Of a stretch of 64,000 nucleotides of DNA, positions 7,501 to 15,761 are shown piece by piece. Both the position numbers and the translations under genes were made by a program. This stretch comes from Streptoalloteichus hindustanus (lineage in GTDB: Bacteria; Actinomycetota; Actinomycetes; Mycobacteriales; Pseudonocardiaceae): positions 1-64,000 of the forward strand of contig NZ_FQVN01000013.1 in the NCBI RefSeq assembly GCF_900129375.1, read 5' to 3'. The notes below the pieces were generated by a model. That model ran no database searches and was not told where the DNA came from. It worked only from the letters and a program-made list of their open reading frames with translations. Each line of letters starts with the position of its first letter. Position 1 is the stretch's first letter.

Positions 7501-9117
7501 TCAGAGCCGTTTGATCTTGAGTTTGGCCGCGTCGTCGTTCTGCGCCCACATCGTCACCGGCCAGCTTTTTCCATTGTGGTCCTTGTGGCTTTCCCTGCTC
7601 GTGCCGTTGAGGTAGCGGGTGCTGGAGAAGTAGCTGGTGGTGATCTGGATCTGGTCGTCGTGGCGGATCACGTGTTTTCCGTTCACCTTCACGCCGGTGA
7701 GGAAGAGGCAACTTGCGGAGTCGATCCACAGGAGACGGTTGGAGCTGCTGTCGGTCGTGTCTTTCTTGATCACCCGGAAATCTCGTCGTGCCGCCACATA
7801 GCCGTCGCTTCCGGCCGCAACGTGGAGGGAGTAGTAGGAGGAGCTTGAGGAGAGCCGACCGGCCTGGAACGTGCCTTCCACCTTGCATGTCTTGCTACTG
7901 GCGACTGTGACGTTGTTGTTGAAGGTGCTGGTGCCGGTGACGGTGAGGGTTCCGCCTACGGAGAGGTTCTTGCTGCTGGCGAGTGTCACGTTGTTGTTGA
8001 ACGTGCTTGCTCCGGTGACGGTGAGCGTGCCGCCTACGGTGAGGTTTTTGCCGCTGGCCAGGCTGGCGTTGTTGTTGAAGGTGCTGGTGCCGGTGACGGT
8101 GAGGGTTCCGCCTACGGAGAGGTTCTTGCTGCTGGCGAGTGTCACGTTGTTGTTGAACGTGCTTGCTCCGGTGACGGTGAGCGTGCCGCCTACGGTGAGG
8201 TTTTTGCCGCTGGCCAGGCTGGCGTTGTTGTTGAAGGTGCTGGTGCCGGTGACGGTGAGCGTGCCGCCGACCGACAGGTTCTTGCCGCTGGCGAGAGTGA
8301 CGTTGTTGTTGAACGTGCTCGCCCCATCGGCGGTGAGCATGTTGACGGAGATGTTGGGGCTGCGCACCTTGAGGGAGGTGGTGAGGTAGTGGTCCTCACC
8401 GCCGATGGACGCCTTGAGTGTGAAGTTGGTGTGGTCGTTGAGCGCTGGTGAGGTCCAGGAGCCGCCGCTGACCGGGGTGCTCTTCTCGGTCCCGTCCTCC
8501 GCCGAGTAGTACATGGTGTAGGTGGCGTTCCTGGACCCCTCCCACTTCAGCTGCACCGTCTGCCCCCGGTTGACGATGGTGGAGGCGGGGCGAAGGCTGT
8601 GGAAGTAGAAGGTGTCGTCCCGTTTGACGACCTCGACCCGCCCGGTGCGGTCCTGGAACCCGCTGGTGGGGTTGGTGGAGGTTCGCTCGGTGACGGTGAG
8701 GGAGACCGGCCCGACCGCGCTGTTGATCTCGATGTCGGCGAGGGTGAGGATGACCCACCACGTCCCGTCGAACTTGGCGGTGGTCTCCGGCTTGCAGGTG
8801 AACACCACCTTGTTCGGGTCGTTGGTGTCGGAGGTGATGTGCCACTGGGTGCCCTGGTCGGCTCCGGTGACCTCGCTGGCCTTCGTCTTGATCAGGGTGG
8901 GGGCTGTGGTGAGCGCGCTGCCCTGGGTGCCTACCGGCACGCTGATCTCGATCTGCTCGCAGTAGACCGGCCAGGAGGCGCCGCTGACGTTCTGGCCGAA
9001 CCTCAGGGCGATGGTGCCGTACTCGTGGTCGGCGAAGTTGCTGATCAGGATCGTGCTCGGCTTCGTCTGGAGTTCCGGCTTCACCCAGTTGGTGTCCGAG
9101 GTGAGGTCACGGGTCAC
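7501..9117 (-). CDS. Large beta-rich protein with tail-fibre-like 26-residue repeats
   Basis: 538 residues, last gene of the seven-gene operon. GTG 9117 is chosen for AGGAG six bases upstream and a GTGA overlap with the preceding gene. Residues about 25-170 resemble the whole neighbouring 159-residue protein (shared WPV-C, KVVFTCKPE/PVFTCVPE and KFDGTWW/TFDGTWS motifs). A middle segment (about 180-265) looks like an Ig/fibronectin-type fold. Residues about 267-412 are nearly six tandem 26-residue units built on STFNNNVTLASGKNL and SVGGTLTVTG, a pattern seen in phage tail fibres and beta-solenoid adhesins. The C-terminal about 120 residues may be a trimerisation or tip domain. No Sec signal or membrane helix is seen. 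Function unknown. Confidence 0.8.
   Translation of the reverse strand: MTRDLTSDTNWVKPELQTKPSTILISNFADHEYGTIALRFGQNVSGASWPVYCEQIEISVPVGTQGSALTTAPTLIKTKASEVTGADQGTQWHITSDTNDPNKVVFTCKPETTAKFDGTWWVILTLADIEINSAVGPVSLTVTERTSTNPTSGFQDRTGRVEVVKRDDTFYFHSLRPASTIVNRGQTVQLKWEGSRNATYTMYYSAEDGTEKSTPVSGGSWTSPALNDHTNFTLKASIGGEDHYLTTSLKVRSPNISVNMLTADGASTFNNNVTLASGKNLSVGGTLTVTGTSTFNNNASLASGKNLTVGGTLTVTGASTFNNNVTLASSKNLSVGGTLTVTGTSTFNNNASLASGKNLTVGGTLTVTGASTFNNNVTLASSKNLSVGGTLTVTGTSTFNNNVTVASSKTCKVEGTFQAGRLSSSSSYYSLHVAAGSDGYVAARRDFRVIKKDTTDSSSNRLLWIDSASCLFLTGVKVNGKHVIRHDDQIQITTSYFSSTRYLNGTSRESHKDHNGKSWPVTMWAQNDDAAKLKIKRL
7880..8319 (-). repeat. 78-bp tandem coding repeats, two 156-bp copies identical
   Basis: About 5.7 units of 78 bp encode the 26-residue repeats. 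Units alternate in type (VTLAS versus ASLAS; LSVGG versus LTVGG). Bases 7921-8076 and 8077-8232 are identical over all 156 positions, so a two-unit block was duplicated or homogenised recently. The terminal unit near 7880 is divergent, as expected for an array edge. Confidence 0.95.
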
Positions 9118-9593
9118 GGCTTGCTCCTGGAGGGACCGGAGTGGCGGGTGGCGGTGAGGCGTCCGGCGTGGGAGAGGAGGCTGCCGTCGCCGGACGTCGA
9201 GTGCTCGACCACCTCGACGGCGTCGGCCGCGGTCTGGTCGAGGTCGAGGGTGACGGTGAGCGACCAGGTGCCGTCGAAGGTGGCGGGGGTTTCGGGGACG
9301 CAGGTGAAGACGGGGGCGTTCGGGTCGGTGGTGGTGGCGTGGACCCACCACTGTCCACCGTGGACGGGTGAGGCGACCGGGGTGACGCGGGTGCGCAGCG
9401 CCAGGGGCATGGGGTGGGCGTGGGTGAGCGGCACCGTGAGGAGGATCCGGGCGCAGCGGACCGGCCACCGCGTCCGGTCGTGCGGGGCCCTGCCGATGGT
9501 GACCCGGACCCGGCTGCCCTCGCCGGCCGCCGTGCGGAGGGGAGCCAGCTCCACCTCGTAGGGCAGCAGGAGCCCAGAGGACGGGGACGTCAC
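9114..9593 (-). CDS. Beta-sandwich-like protein, paralogue of its neighbour's N-terminal domain
   Basis: 159 residues starting at GTG 9593 with AGGAG eight bases upstream; it overlaps both neighbours by four bases. PVRCARILLTVPL, HATTTDPNAPVFTCVPE, ATFDGTWSLTVTLDLD and a GRLTATRH end align with the first about 170 residues of the next gene product. The two probably arose by domain duplication and may pack together. Acidic-hydrophobic alternation suggests an all-beta fold. No known family is recognised. Confidence 0.75.
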   Translation of the reverse strand: MTSPSSGLLLPYEVELAPLRTAAGEGSRVRVTIGRAPHDRTRWPVRCARILLTVPLTHAHPMPLALRTRVTPVASPVHGGQWWVHATTTDPNAPVFTCVPETPATFDGTWSLTVTLDLDQTAADAVEVVEHSTSGDGSLLSHAGRLTATRHSGPSRSKP

Positions 9594-12500
9594 GGGCGTT
9601 CTCCTTCCGGTGCGGGCGGCTGGTTGCGGCTGGCCGGGTGGAGTTGCAGGTATCCGGAGCGGGCGACGGGGATCGGGTCGTCGGGGTGGTGGAGGTCGTC
9701 GGCGGCCAGGATCGGCAGTTCCGTCCAGCGGGGCGGGTCGGTGGCCAGGGGCTCGGCCCAGGTCCAGACGCCGTGCCAGGGCGCGGGCCGCGGCATGACG
9801 ATGCCGGCCTCGGGCGGGTCGGCCAGCACGGTGATCTGCCGGATCGCGACCCGGTCGTCGCTGTCGTGGGTGAACCGGAGGCGGATGTGCCGGGCCGCGA
9901 ACGGCTCCGCCGGGTGGTGGTTGATCTCCACCGCGGGGCCCTGCTCGGTGAGGGCGGTCCAGTCCGTGCCGTCGAGCGAGGACTCCAGGCAGGACGCGCC
10001 CAGGGCGTGGTCGCCCCGCGGGTCGCCGCCGGCGAGGTGCACTCCCGCCACCCGGCGCTCGGCGCCCAGGTCGAGCGCGACACAGTCTCCGCTGGTGGCG
10101 TGCTCTGCGCTGAGGTAGTGGGTGGAGAGGTCTCCGTCGAGCACCCGCTCGGGAGGGTGACCCTCGGTGTGGCCGAGCGTGGTGGTCACCGTGACGTTCT
10201 CGTCCCGCCGGGTGGGGGCCAGCAGCGGGTCGAGCCGGAACGAGGCGCGGATGCGGGCCAGGGCGCCGTGGGTGTGCTCGGCGGCGACCGCCAGGTGGTG
10301 GACGGGCAGGACGTCGGTGGTGGCGTGCACCGCGGTGTGCGGGCAGACCAGGAGCGTGACGTGGTGGGTCGCCAGCCGGTCAGGGGGCCGGGCGGGCAGG
10401 CGAAGGGTGTCACCGGCGCCGATGGGCGCCAGGTAGCCGCCGTCGGCGGAGGCGTCCGCGACGTACAACGTCTCGTAGCGGGTGGGCTCGTCGACGTCGT
10501 CGGCGGCGAAGTAACCGATCAGGCCGTCGGCGAGCCGGTCGGGCTGGCCGAGCCGGACGTTCCACCGGTGCTCGGGGTAGTCGGGCTCGGGCGGGGTGAG
10601 GGCGGTGTCCCAACTCGGGTCGGCCAGCGGGGGGCCGAGCAGGTCGAGCCCGAGGTCGGCGCGGACCAGGGCGACGGGTCGGCCGATGAGCCGGGCCGGC
10701 GTGGTGTCCTCGGTCGGACTGGTCTCGTCGATGCGGTCCAGTGCGGTGTCGATCGCGGTCATCAGCGCGTCGAAGGCCGAGGGCGGATGCCCGAGGACCC
10801 CTGAGGCGAAGGCGGCGACGTGGGGGTGGGCCGCCTGGAAGTCGCTGTCGTCGGGATGGCGGTGGGGGGCGTGGGGGAGGGCGTTCCAGGCGGTGGCCCT
10901 GGTGCCCTCGGCGGTGTGCACGACCCGCAGCTCACCGAGCGGGTCCCCGTCGGCCGCGTACACCAGGAGGGTCTGGTCGAGGTGGTTGACCAGCAGCCAG
11001 CCCGCGACGGGGGTGCCGCGTTCCTCGGGCACGGCGTCGAACCGGAGCCGCGCCTCGTGCATCAGGCGTGGCGGCAGTTGCAGGAACCGTTGTGGGCCAG
11101 GGGCGTTCGGGTACAGGAGGTGGTCGGGTGTGACGCTGTCGGTGCGGATCGGGGCGAACTGCGCGGGTTGGGCCTGGTGCGCGGTGACCATGCGGGCGAC
11201 CTGGCCGAACCGGTCGACCAGGTGGAGCTCGACGAAGACGAACTGGCCTGCCCGCACCGGTTGGAAGCGTCGTTGTCGCCGGTCGCCGGCCCCGTCGGGG
11301 ACGTGGTTGGTCTGTCCGACCAGGTCGAGGACGCCGGGGTCGGTGGTGGTCTGGGCCGTGCCGTCGTGCTGCAGCAACCAGTCGCCGAAGCCGTCGAGGC
11401 ACTGGGACAGGATGTCCACTTCGGACAGATCGTCGCGCAGTGCCCGCAGAGCGGTGACCAGGTCGCTGGGGGCGGTGGGGAGCCGGCGGCGGATCTGTTC
11501 GCGGAGCACGTACTTCAGCGCGGGGGTGAGGAAGGACCGTCCCTCGAACTGGGTCCAGCGCAGGTTCCCGTCCCCGCCGCCGGGTTCGGCTCCGGTGCCG
11601 TTCCAGCGGTACCGGTCGCCGTCGAAGGTCCAGTGCTGGCTCTGGGCGTCCTGGTAGGGGGTGGCGCAGTGCAGGACGCGCCACTGGAGGTACAGCGGGA
11701 GCCAGGGTTGGGTCCAGCAGCGGGTGTGCTCCGGCCAGGCGCCCCTGCTCAGGTTCGTGGGGTCCTCGACGATCGCGTGGAGCGCGGTGCGGTCATCGGA
11801 GCCGTCCAGCGGGGCGCGCACCGCCCGGTCCAGCAGGGCGAACTCCTTCAGCAGGGGAGTGCAGAGCGCGGGCAGTCCCTCCAGGTTCGGCAGCGGGGGC
11901 GCGGACTCGGGCGGGTGCCACGAGTCGCCGATCCGGACTTCGCTGAGCAGCGCCGAGGGCACCCGACAGGGCAGGGGGTCCTCCTCGTCCCTGGTCAGGG
12001 CATCGGTGTTGCCGGTGTTGCCCAGCACCACGACCGGGTCGGCCGGGCGGTGGTAGGTGTCGGCCGGCACCCGTTTGAGCTCCAGCGTCTCCGGAAGCCC
12101 CTTGCGGTGGGCGTACTCGTCGATCTCGGCCTGGAGGGCCTCCGGGTCCATGGCGTGCGGGATGCGCGCCAGGATCTCGGCCACCTCGGTCGTCTGGTCG
12201 CGCACGGCGGCGCTGAGGCGGTCGATCTCGGCCTGCCACGCGGCGGGGTCGAGGGTGAAGTCGTGGGGGCGGTGACTCGGCGGGAGCTGGCGGAGCCACC
12301 ACAGGGTCCACAGCCGCCACTGGTCGTGGGCGAGGCGGGGCGCCAGCCGGTCGTAGGCCCGCTGGTCGCCGTTCAGCTCGTGGACCCACTCCGGTTGGGC
12401 GGGTGGTGGCGGCTGGGAGTCCATGCCCTCCAACGGTCGGTTGACCACCCGCCACACGTGCCCGCCCTCCCGCCCGGAGAACCAGGAGCGGTGAGTGATC

Positions 12501-13558
12501 TCGTCCAGGTCCAGATCGCCGTCGGCGGTGTCGAGCTGGTCGAGCGCGTCGGCGAACAACGCGCGGACGAGGTCCGCCGAGCGGGTCGAGCGGGTCTGTT
12601 GCGCGACCAGGGCGGCTGCGGCCTCCGCGGTGGAGTGCCCGACCGCGACCTGGATCTTCTCTCCGTCGGGGTGGTGGGAGTCCAGGTGAGAACAGGGCGG
12701 GTCGTGCTGGCAGTCGGCCTCCCAGCCGATGCCGTACACGCAGCCGCAGTACCGGGTGTGGGTGATCGTGTTCGGCATGTCGTCCGGGGCGGCCCAGCCC
12801 AGTGCCGACAGCACGCCGTCCAGGCCCTCGCCGTCGCCGGGCACCAGACCGGGAATTCGGTGGGCGGTGCGCAGGATGTCCGCCTCGTCGTCGGAGTACC
12901 AGCCGATGACCGCGTAACTGAGCACCGTGTCCGGTGGGTCCGCGTACTGGTGGGGCTTGAGGTCCTCCAGCGTGTCGTGGAAGAGGAAGACGTCCTTGTG
13001 GTACGGGGCGAACGCGGCGAAGGCGGGCAGGCCCGTGCCCACGGCCGTCAGGAACAGCGGCCCGGACCTCGGTTCGGTCCAGCGCCCCCGCGACAGGTCC
13101 CACGCCCGCCCGATCCGGTTCAGCGTGGGCGTGGACGCGTAGGGGTCCAGGCAGGTCGTGGAGCCGGGGACGTCCAGCCCGTGGTCGCCGTTCTGCAGGT
13201 AGTCGCTCTGCACCACCCACCCGGCGGCCCGGCGTTGACCGTCCAACTCGCAGTACCGCACCACCAACCACCGGTTCGGGACCAATGGGAACTCGCTGTC
13301 CCCCGTGTCGGGGTGGAAGAAACCGGTGGTCAGCGCCTCGGGAAGCTGCCACTGCACGTGCACGCCCTCGAAGGACGGCGAGTTCTCCGTGTCCTCCAGG
13401 TTCTGGTAGGGCGGAGGTTCCGCGCCCGCCCTGACGTCCTCGTCCAGCATCAGGAAGAACTGGGGCGACCAGCGGAGGAACTCCCCGTACCTGCGGATCT
13501 TCCGGTTGACGGCCAGGGCGTGGACCTGGATCGGCACGACCAGGTCGGTGTCGCTCAC
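9590..13558 (-). CDS. Giant 1322-residue protein with a C-terminal discoidin (F5/8 type C)-like domain
   Basis: GTG at 13558 follows GGAGG and overlaps the preceding stop (GTGA). The first about 1100 residues contain many Trp/His/Pro-rich stretches and no recognised catalytic motif. Residues about 1120-1250 fit an F5/8 type C / CBM32-like lectin domain: PPERVLDGDLSTHY, GDCVALDLG, RRVAGVHLAGG, SLDGTDWTAL and ARHIRLRF occur in the family order. Such domains usually bind sugars or surfaces. No signal peptide or membrane helix is seen. In operon context it may be the scaffold or binding part of a large assembly. The main body is unknown. Confidence 0.8.
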   Translation of the reverse strand: MSDTDLVVPIQVHALAVNRKIRRYGEFLRWSPQFFLMLDEDVRAGAEPPPYQNLEDTENSPSFEGVHVQWQLPEALTTGFFHPDTGDSEFPLVPNRWLVVRYCELDGQRRAAGWVVQSDYLQNGDHGLDVPGSTTCLDPYASTPTLNRIGRAWDLSRGRWTEPRSGPLFLTAVGTGLPAFAAFAPYHKDVFLFHDTLEDLKPHQYADPPDTVLSYAVIGWYSDDEADILRTAHRIPGLVPGDGEGLDGVLSALGWAAPDDMPNTITHTRYCGCVYGIGWEADCQHDPPCSHLDSHHPDGEKIQVAVGHSTAEAAAALVAQQTRSTRSADLVRALFADALDQLDTADGDLDLDEITHRSWFSGREGGHVWRVVNRPLEGMDSQPPPPAQPEWVHELNGDQRAYDRLAPRLAHDQWRLWTLWWLRQLPPSHRPHDFTLDPAAWQAEIDRLSAAVRDQTTEVAEILARIPHAMDPEALQAEIDEYAHRKGLPETLELKRVPADTYHRPADPVVVLGNTGNTDALTRDEEDPLPCRVPSALLSEVRIGDSWHPPESAPPLPNLEGLPALCTPLLKEFALLDRAVRAPLDGSDDRTALHAIVEDPTNLSRGAWPEHTRCWTQPWLPLYLQWRVLHCATPYQDAQSQHWTFDGDRYRWNGTGAEPGGGDGNLRWTQFEGRSFLTPALKYVLREQIRRRLPTAPSDLVTALRALRDDLSEVDILSQCLDGFGDWLLQHDGTAQTTTDPGVLDLVGQTNHVPDGAGDRRQRRFQPVRAGQFVFVELHLVDRFGQVARMVTAHQAQPAQFAPIRTDSVTPDHLLYPNAPGPQRFLQLPPRLMHEARLRFDAVPEERGTPVAGWLLVNHLDQTLLVYAADGDPLGELRVVHTAEGTRATAWNALPHAPHRHPDDSDFQAAHPHVAAFASGVLGHPPSAFDALMTAIDTALDRIDETSPTEDTTPARLIGRPVALVRADLGLDLLGPPLADPSWDTALTPPEPDYPEHRWNVRLGQPDRLADGLIGYFAADDVDEPTRYETLYVADASADGGYLAPIGAGDTLRLPARPPDRLATHHVTLLVCPHTAVHATTDVLPVHHLAVAAEHTHGALARIRASFRLDPLLAPTRRDENVTVTTTLGHTEGHPPERVLDGDLSTHYLSAEHATSGDCVALDLGAERRVAGVHLAGGDPRGDHALGASCLESSLDGTDWTALTEQGPAVEINHHPAEPFAARHIRLRFTHDSDDRVAIRQITVLADPPEAGIVMPRPAPWHGVWTWAEPLATDPPRWTELPILAADDLHHPDDPIPVARSGYLQLHPASRNQPPAPEGERP

Positions 13559-15756
13559 GGGGCCTTCGCCTCCTCCACCTCGGTGGTGATGCGTTGTTCG
13601 ACGGGCGCGTTGACCAGTTGGAGCGCGAAGGCACGCGGGGTCAGGCCGTCCGGGGCGACGACGTCGGCCAGGTCGCTGACGAGACCACCGGCGTCGCACA
13701 GGTTCAACACGGCCCGCCCGGAGCGGGCGTCCCGCAGGTAGTGGTCGGAGATGGCGCCCTCGGCGGGGAAGTGGCGGCCCAGCGGAAAGCCCAGGTTCGG
13801 GCCGGGGGTGAGGTCGCGCAGGCTGATCACGTCACCGTCGTCCACCCCGAAGTGGATGCCCTGCCCCGGTTCCCGGATGACGATCTCGTCCGGGACGGCG
13901 TCGAACAGGCACAGCAGCACGTCCTCGGCCGGCTGGGCGCGACGCAGCTCCCCGACCTGCCTGCCCCGAACCGTGGCGACCAGGTCGAACTCCGGCCAGG
14001 CCCGCACCAGGGCCGAGCGGATCAGCACACCGGACACCGGTGGCGACGCGCCGCGCGCCGCCGCCGTCCCCGCCCGCACCGCCGGGTGCGCGAGCACGTC
14101 GAGGGAGGTGTGGACACCGATGTCCTGGGCGCCGGCCAGCAGCGCGGCGATCCAGGTCGGGTCGACGTGGAACAGCCGCAGGGACTCCGGGGGCAGCATC
14201 GCCGGGTGGGGCACGAGATAGCCGAACGGGACGTGGTGGAGCAGCGCGAGGCCCTCCAGCCAGCCCGGGAGGGTCGGGGCGCGGGTGGTGGCGGCGGCGG
14301 TCAACAGCCGTTGGCGGTGGGGATCGGCCATCAGGGCGTGCGCCGAGTGACGGGACAGCCGTTCTCGGCGGACGGTCATCGGTGTCGACCCGGCCACCGG
14401 GGGTTGGCGGAGCGCGTCCACGAGGGACCGGCCGAATCCCTCGTCGGCCACCGTGCGCCAGGCGTTGCCACGCGCGGCGTCCGGGTCCAACCCGGCGCGT
14501 TCCGGGTCACCTCCCATCGCCATCATCCGCGCCGCCATGCCCGCGACCTCCCGGCGGACGCGGGTCATCTCCTCGGTGTAGGTGGGGTCGGCCAGCGCGA
14601 GCGCGCGGCCCAGGGTCCAGGCCGCCGCGTAGCTGACGTCGAACACCCCGTGCTCCGGGTCGTAGATCAGCGCGTGGTCGGCGGTGGTGTGCGGTCCGCC
14701 CCGTCTCACCTCGGGGACCGGCTGGGGAACCAGGGGGGTGAACGGGCCCCGGTACCAGCCGAAGGTCACCTCCCCCGACCGCACGCGGTAGGTGACCGGT
14801 GTGTACCCCAGGCGCAGGCGCTCGCGGGCGTGTCGCTCCGCCGCACCGGGGTCGGTGGAGCCGGCCTCGTGCGGCAGGCGCAGGGCGAGGTTCTCCGGGT
14901 CGCCTCGGCCGGGCTCGGCCAGGCGTCGGAGAAGTCCCGGCGCGTCGAGCTGGCCGTGGGGATCGGACACGAACGACCAGGACCGCAGTGCGCACAACCG
15001 CACGGTGTTGATGTGGGAGGGGAGCTGGTCGGGCCCGAGCAGGCCGATGAACCCCTCCAACGACACCAGGTGGACGGCGTAGGCGCCGGCCGGGCGGGGG
15101 AACCGGTTGGCCGCCAGGACCGCGTAATCGCCTTCGGTGAGGATCTCGCCGTTCCGGGTGCGCTGGGGGGCGGTGCGCACCTCACGCAGGTGCGCCAGGT
15201 ACGACAACTCCGCCTCACGCGGCACCACGGCGGTGAACAACGGGGCCGGCACGTCGATCGTCTGGCAGGTGCTGGCGGCGATGCCCGGGGTGATGCCCTC
15301 GTCGCTGAGATCGGGGCCGAGGATGTCGGTCTCCTCGGGGTGGCGGAGCGCGTCGACGGTGCGTGTGCGGGTCAACCCCTTGCCGTCCGGGTCGTCGGGC
15401 AGTTCGCCCGCGGCGAAGACGAGCAGCGCCAGCCACGGGGCACGAGCGACCACCAACGTCCCGCTCAGTTCGCGTTCCCACGGCAGGATCGCCCGGTTGA
15501 GGGTGATGTGCGGCAGCGTCGAGCCGTAGTCGCCGTGGGAGCCGGAGGGCGGGTAGTGGGCGTGCACGGACGAGTCGTCGAGCACGAAACGCACGGCCCG
15601 GATCTCGAACTGCTGCTCGACCACGGGCAACGGGTCGCTGGCGGTGAAGTCCACGTCGTCGCGGGTGAGGCACTGTTCGGCGCGGATCGTGTACACGCCC
15701 GCGGTCGCCGCGGGCGAGAGGCGGTCGTAGAAGGTGATCTGGAGCGGGTCGGTCAC
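13555..15756 (-). CDS. Large protein of unknown function in the DUF6603 operon
   Basis: 733 residues from GTG 15756, preferred because GGGGAGG lies eight bases upstream; GTG 15765 is the alternative. The N-terminal about 120 residues begin with a strand-rich segment (LQITFYDRLSPAATAG, QQFEIRAVRFVLDD) that could be a beta-sandwich. Later parts alternate helices and strands with no known motif. No signal peptide. It ends in a GTGA overlap with the 1322-residue gene and starts five bases after the DUF6603 stop, so the genes are co-translated. Confidence 0.75.
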   Translation of the reverse strand: MTDPLQITFYDRLSPAATAGVYTIRAEQCLTRDDVDFTASDPLPVVEQQFEIRAVRFVLDDSSVHAHYPPSGSHGDYGSTLPHITLNRAILPWERELSGTLVVARAPWLALLVFAAGELPDDPDGKGLTRTRTVDALRHPEETDILGPDLSDEGITPGIAASTCQTIDVPAPLFTAVVPREAELSYLAHLREVRTAPQRTRNGEILTEGDYAVLAANRFPRPAGAYAVHLVSLEGFIGLLGPDQLPSHINTVRLCALRSWSFVSDPHGQLDAPGLLRRLAEPGRGDPENLALRLPHEAGSTDPGAAERHARERLRLGYTPVTYRVRSGEVTFGWYRGPFTPLVPQPVPEVRRGGPHTTADHALIYDPEHGVFDVSYAAAWTLGRALALADPTYTEEMTRVRREVAGMAARMMAMGGDPERAGLDPDAARGNAWRTVADEGFGRSLVDALRQPPVAGSTPMTVRRERLSRHSAHALMADPHRQRLLTAAATTRAPTLPGWLEGLALLHHVPFGYLVPHPAMLPPESLRLFHVDPTWIAALLAGAQDIGVHTSLDVLAHPAVRAGTAAARGASPPVSGVLIRSALVRAWPEFDLVATVRGRQVGELRRAQPAEDVLLCLFDAVPDEIVIREPGQGIHFGVDDGDVISLRDLTPGPNLGFPLGRHFPAEGAISDHYLRDARSGRAVLNLCDAGGLVSDLADVVAPDGLTPRAFALQLVNAPVEQRITTEVEEAKAP

Positions 15757-15761
15757 GACGT

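Noticed and set aside
10820-13741. A 973-codon plus-strand open frame
   Set aside because: It is antisense to the 1322-residue gene, has Gly/Val/Arg-rich shadow composition, and has no ribosome site or motif. The minus-strand gene has an overlap-linked start and a discoidin-like domain.
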